Positions 61,147 through 64,000 of a stretch of DNA of 64,000 nucleotides are shown here, in pieces (the stretch's first letter is position 1; every line of letters begins with the position of its first letter). Origin of the DNA: Alphaproteobacteria bacterium (lineage in GTDB: Bacteria > Pseudomonadota > Alphaproteobacteria > TMED109); assembly GCA_022825235.1 (NCBI GenBank), contig JAJDYI010000069.1, positions 1 through 64,000 of the forward strand, given 5' to 3'. Position numbers and translations under genes: made by a program. The notes under the pieces were generated by a model. The model was not told the origin of the DNA. It did no database searches and was given only the letters and a program-made list of their open reading frames with translations.

Positions 61147-62499
61147 TCAGACCGCCGCCTTCTCGGTTGCGCGGACGTCGGCCGCAGCCGCCTGTTCTTC
61201 GCGGTTCGACGCGAAGTCCAGTCCCAGCAGCTCTACCTGCCTTGGAATCCGCAGCAGGTTCATGGCCGCCAGGATCTTGGCCACGATCCAGCCCGGGACG
61301 AAACCGAGCACGAAGAACATGATGATCGCGCCGACGAATTGGCCGAGCGGATTGATGGCCGCAAAGCCTTCGTACGGTGAACTCGGGTGACCCCACAGCA
61401 CGAAGCCGCAGATCACCAGACCGATAAAGCCGGCGTAGCCGTGAACCGCCACCGCGCCGACCGCATCGTCGATCTTGAACTTCTGCTCCACCCAGTAGTG
61501 CAGCTTGTAGGCGCAGTAGGTGCCGAGGCCGCCAATGATCATCGCGTGGATCGGGTGGTACAGGTCGTTGCCGGCCGATGCCGTGATGATGCCGGCAAGG
61601 CCACCGGAGTAGGTCCAGAACGGATTGCCCTTGGAGGCGAGGTAGCCGACCAGCAATCCACCCGAGAGCGACATCAGGAAATTCACCGTGATCGCACCGA
61701 GCGTCGTCGGGGTCAGGTAAATCGTCGTCGCCGTCCAGGTATCGCCGGTGATCTGACCACCGATGCCGCCGGGGTCGATGATCGGGACGTTGCAGGCCAC
61801 GTAGAAGCCCCAGAAACCTGCATAGATCATGAACAGGCCGAGGCACACCAGCCAGGGGTTATGCGGGGTGATGTCCCGCGGGCTGCCATCTCGGGCGAAC
61901 TTGCCGAGCCGCGGCCCTAGCACGACGAGGACGCCCAGGGCGAACCCGCCGGCAATGGCGTGGATCACGCCCGAGGCGTAGGCGTCGTGATAGCCGAGCA
62001 ACTGGACCATCCAGCCGCCGTAGTGCCATCCCCAGGCAGCGTCAATAATCCAGGCGACCGATCCGATGACGACCGCGAGGATCCAGAACGCACCGGACTT
62101 GATGCGTTCGATGACCGAGCCGGAGACAATGGAGGCTGCCGTCCAGGAAAACAGCAGGAAGGCTGCCCAGAACACGCCGGTGATGCGGTCGCCCGTATTC
62201 GGCCCCATGGTCTCGGACCATGCCGTGTTGGCTTCCGCGGCCGCGGTATCGAGGCCTCCGGTGATGAACGGACCGTTGGGCATGGCCCAGTAGAGCCACC
62301 AGCCGAAAAAGAAGAACGTGATCGTCACCAACGGGATCAGCATCGTGTTCTTCATCAGCGTATGCAAGTGGTTACGACGTCTACTAGCGCCGACCTCGTA
62401 CATGCAAAAGCCGATATGGATGAAAAACATCAACGGTATGGTCGCCCAGTAATAGAACTCGGTGAACACCGTTGTCAGGGCATTAAGATTGCCTTCCAC
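61147..62499 (-). CDS. amt: Ammonium transporter family protein
   Basis: 450 residues from GTG 62499 with a strong GGGGGAG site; the frame is open further upstream but without a ribosome site. About eleven membrane spans. Amt hallmarks: the twin histidines of the pore in GVIHAIAGGFALG and in LYHPIHAMIIGG, and DAAWGWHYGGWM. It imports ammonium or methylammonium. An ATTGGT repeat array about 170 bases upstream ties it to the methylamine regulon; no glnK/PII gene is adjacent in the window. Confidence 0.93.
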   Translation of the reverse strand: MEGNLNALTTVFTEFYYWATIPLMFFIHIGFCMYEVGASRRRNHLHTLMKNTMLIPLVTITFFFFGWWLYWAMPNGPFITGGLDTAAAEANTAWSETMGPNTGDRITGVFWAAFLLFSWTAASIVSGSVIERIKSGAFWILAVVIGSVAWIIDAAWGWHYGGWMVQLLGYHDAYASGVIHAIAGGFALGVLVVLGPRLGKFARDGSPRDITPHNPWLVCLGLFMIYAGFWGFYVACNVPIIDPGGIGGQITGDTWTATTIYLTPTTLGAITVNFLMSLSGGLLVGYLASKGNPFWTYSGGLAGIITASAGNDLYHPIHAMIIGGLGTYCAYKLHYWVEQKFKIDDAVGAVAVHGYAGFIGLVICGFVLWGHPSSPYEGFAAINPLGQFVGAIIMFFVLGFVPGWIVAKILAAMNLLRIPRQVELLGLDFASNREEQAAAADVRATEKAAV

Positions 62500-62665
62500 G
62501 GTCTTGGCTCCCCCGGTTACTCGAACGGCTGTCTCATCGCGCCGAGCAGGATCGGTCGTACCGCAAGAACCGGTTCCAACCAACTGACCGCCGGCCGGTA
62601 ACTATCTATCCGTTCCAGCGCAGCATGACGCCTTCCCGCGGAGACTTCAACGATTTGGACCGTGA

Positions 62666-62691
62666 ATTGGTTAGAAATGGTCAGAATTGGA
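62666..62691 (-). promoter_or_regulatory. Tandem ATTGGT operator E (amt side)
   Basis: ATTGGT, AATGGT and ATTGGA start at 62666, 62676 and 62686, exact 10-bp period, written on the plus strand. It lies about 170 bases upstream of amt. Confidence 0.58.
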
Positions 62692-62711
62692 ATCATTCCA
62701 ACCCTGTCCGA

Positions 62712-63692
62712 TCAATGCCGGCGGAGCGATTCCAGTCGGTGGCGTGACGGCGCGTCGCCGTACCGCTTCCGGTAGGCGGTCGCAAAGTGAGCGGCGCCGG
62801 AGAAGCCGGTAGCAATCGCGATGTCGAGGATCGGCAGGCCTGTCTGGTGCAGTAGCTCGCGGGATTTTTCCAGGCGCAGATCCCGGTAGAAGGCCCCGGC
62901 GCTCCGGCCCAGTCCGGCTTGGAACTGCCGGTTGAGCTGCCGGACGCCCACGCCAACCACCCGCGCGAGGCCGGCGAGCGGCAGCGGGTCGGCGATATGG
63001 TTTTCCATGGCCTCGATCGCGGCCAGCACCGCGTGGCGGTTGGTGCGATATCGCTGCGCGAGACCGGCCCGCTGCGGACCCCCAGCGGGCCGCACTTCGG
63101 TATGCATGAACCAGTCGCTGACCTTCCTGGCGAAGTCGGCGCCGTGATGCTCGGCGATCAGGGCGTGCATCATGTCCAGTGGCGCCGTTCCGCCGGCGCA
63201 CGTCATGCGATCCCGGTCCACGACGTACAACGTGCGTTCGAGAAGGAGGCCGGGATGCCGCTCGGTGAGGGCGGCATGGTGTTCCCAGTGCAGCGTCATT
63301 CGCCGGTTGGCCATCACGCCGGCGTTCGCCAGCACCGCGGGCCCGCCCGACACACCGCCCAGTGTGCACCCCTGCCGCGCCTGCTGCCGCAGCCACTGGA
63401 ACACCTGGGTCTCGTGAAAGCTGACCGGGTCACCGCCGGCCACGACAAACGCCACGTCGAATGCACCGGCGGCTTCCCCGAGGCCGCTGACGGCGATCGA
63501 GGCGCCGGATGAACTGTTCAGCCGGTCCGGGACCGTCGCTTCGCCCGCGAAGTAGAACAGCTCGTAGATCCGGCGGCCGGCCAGCAGGTTGGCGGCGCGG
63601 AGGGGCTCGGTAACGGCTGCGAACGACATCAGCGCGAACCCCTCGATCAGGACGAAGGCGATCCGTCGGCGGGCGAACGGGCTCTCAGACAT
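62712..63692 (-). CDS. GlxA-type AraC-family regulator (second)
   Basis: 326 residues from ATG 63692. DJ-1/PfpI-like N-terminal domain (RIAFVLIEGFALMSFAAVTEPLRAAN, GVSGGPAVLANAGV, CAGGTAPLDMMHALI) and C-terminal double HTH (DPLPLAGLARVVGVGVRQL and PILDIAIATGFSGAAHFATAYRKRYG). It is divergent from the sarcosine-oxidase-beta-like gene by 86 bases and probably activates it in response to a methylated amino compound. Confidence 0.9.
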   Translation of the reverse strand: MSESPFARRRIAFVLIEGFALMSFAAVTEPLRAANLLAGRRIYELFYFAGEATVPDRLNSSSGASIAVSGLGEAAGAFDVAFVVAGGDPVSFHETQVFQWLRQQARQGCTLGGVSGGPAVLANAGVMANRRMTLHWEHHAALTERHPGLLLERTLYVVDRDRMTCAGGTAPLDMMHALIAEHHGADFARKVSDWFMHTEVRPAGGPQRAGLAQRYRTNRHAVLAAIEAMENHIADPLPLAGLARVVGVGVRQLNRQFQAGLGRSAGAFYRDLRLEKSRELLHQTGLPILDIAIATGFSGAAHFATAYRKRYGDAPSRHRLESLRRH

Positions 63693-63778
63693 GCCCCAAA
63701 TAGTAAAGAATCGGTCTCTTTCCGGAAAGCACGAACGCAATGACCGGCGCATCAATCAGCTGATCGACAGAGGACGGC

Positions 63779-64000
63779 ATGCGCTATTCCGCCCTGCAAA
63801 TCCTGAAGGAGGGCCTGACCGGCAATCGCGGCTGGAAGCCGGTCTGGCGCGAACCGGACCCGAAGCCGCACTACGACGTCGTTGTCGTGGGCGGGGGCGG
63901 GCACGGCATTGCCACGGCCTACTACCTGACGGCGGTGCATGGACTGACGGATGTCGCGGTCCTCGAAAAGAGCTGGCTCGGCAGCGGCAATGTGGGCCGC
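63779..64000 (+). CDS. Sarcosine oxidase beta-like / N-methylglutamate dehydrogenase subunit, 5' part
   Basis: The first 74 residues of an FAD oxidoreductase cut by the window end. [20 protein letters not shown] then [18 protein letters not shown] and [16 protein letters not shown] is the typical beginning of heterotetrameric sarcosine oxidase beta subunits and of the related N-methylglutamate dehydrogenase subunit. In this setting, a dehydrogenase regenerating glutamate from N-methylglutamate (mgdABCD) would complete the pathway; the next genes lie outside. GAGGA site present. Confidence 0.85.
   Translation, partial: MRYSALQILKEGLTGNRGWKPVWREPDPKPHYDVVVVGGGGHGIATAYYLTAVHGLTDVAVLEKSWLGSGNVGR

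Noticed and set aside
62500-62711. Sigma-54 promoter for amt (TGGCAC-N5-TTGC)
   Set aside because: No such pair is present upstream of amt; only the ATTGGT repeats stand out.

Overview
The window is high-GC, tightly packed DNA that reads as an alphaproteobacterial chromosome. The basis is family resemblance: MobF/TraA relaxase, MmeI-type restriction enzyme, GlxA-type AraC regulators, trimethylamine (TMA) monooxygenase, and N-methylglutamate synthase genes. A marine or host-associated Rhodospirillales-like bacterium would fit, but that is inference. I saw no rRNA, tRNA or CRISPR array.

Bases 1 to about 22,700 are an accessory, mobile-element-derived region. It starts with a serine recombinase whose 3' end is cut by what looks like an IS end. 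Next come defence genes on the minus strand: a three-Cys-motif protein with its partner TcmP, then an MmeI-like type IIG restriction-methylation enzyme overlapping a DUF4268 nuclease-like protein. A repeat-rich stretch (8.5-15 kb) holds a decayed GNAT gene, a frameshifted two-domain TbpB-like lipoprotein, a second lipoprotein, a pair of inverted 170-bp MITE-like repeats, other dispersed repeats, and a run of perfect hairpins ending in a terminator. Three type II toxin-antitoxin modules follow (HigBA-like, RelE/Xre, HicBA). After them come a GIY-YIG nuclease, a MobF relaxase/helicase, a zeta-type toxin with a small upstream partner, and a NYN-domain nuclease. The region ends next to a 5' remnant of a glutathione S-transferase gene, a candidate insertion boundary.

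Bases 22.8-45 kb look like chromosomal backbone. They include a class II aldolase, another TbpB-like lipoprotein, a DMSO-reductase-family molybdoenzyme, a methylenetetrahydrofolate-reductase-like protein, threonine ammonia-lyase and an antibiotic-biosynthesis-monooxygenase-type protein. A complete seven-gene MoxR/Bat operon follows, coupled by 4-11 bp overlaps. Then come a fatty-acid-hydroxylase-family membrane protein, a GntR regulator and a Liv-type ABC transporter (livKHMGF).

Bases 45-64 kb form one C1/methylamine cluster. TMA is oxidised by Tmm to TMAO. Tdm demethylates TMAO to dimethylamine plus a one-carbon unit. Monomethylamine is captured as gamma-glutamylmethylamide by a GmaS-type glutamine synthetase and converted to N-methylglutamate by MgsABC. 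The ammonium transporter, two FAD oxidoreductases of the sarcosine-oxidase class (one cut by the window edge), two GlxA-type AraC regulators and an FCD-type GntR regulator complete it. Five promoter regions of this cluster carry tandem ATTGGT-like half-sites at close to 10-bp spacing, suggesting one shared regulator.
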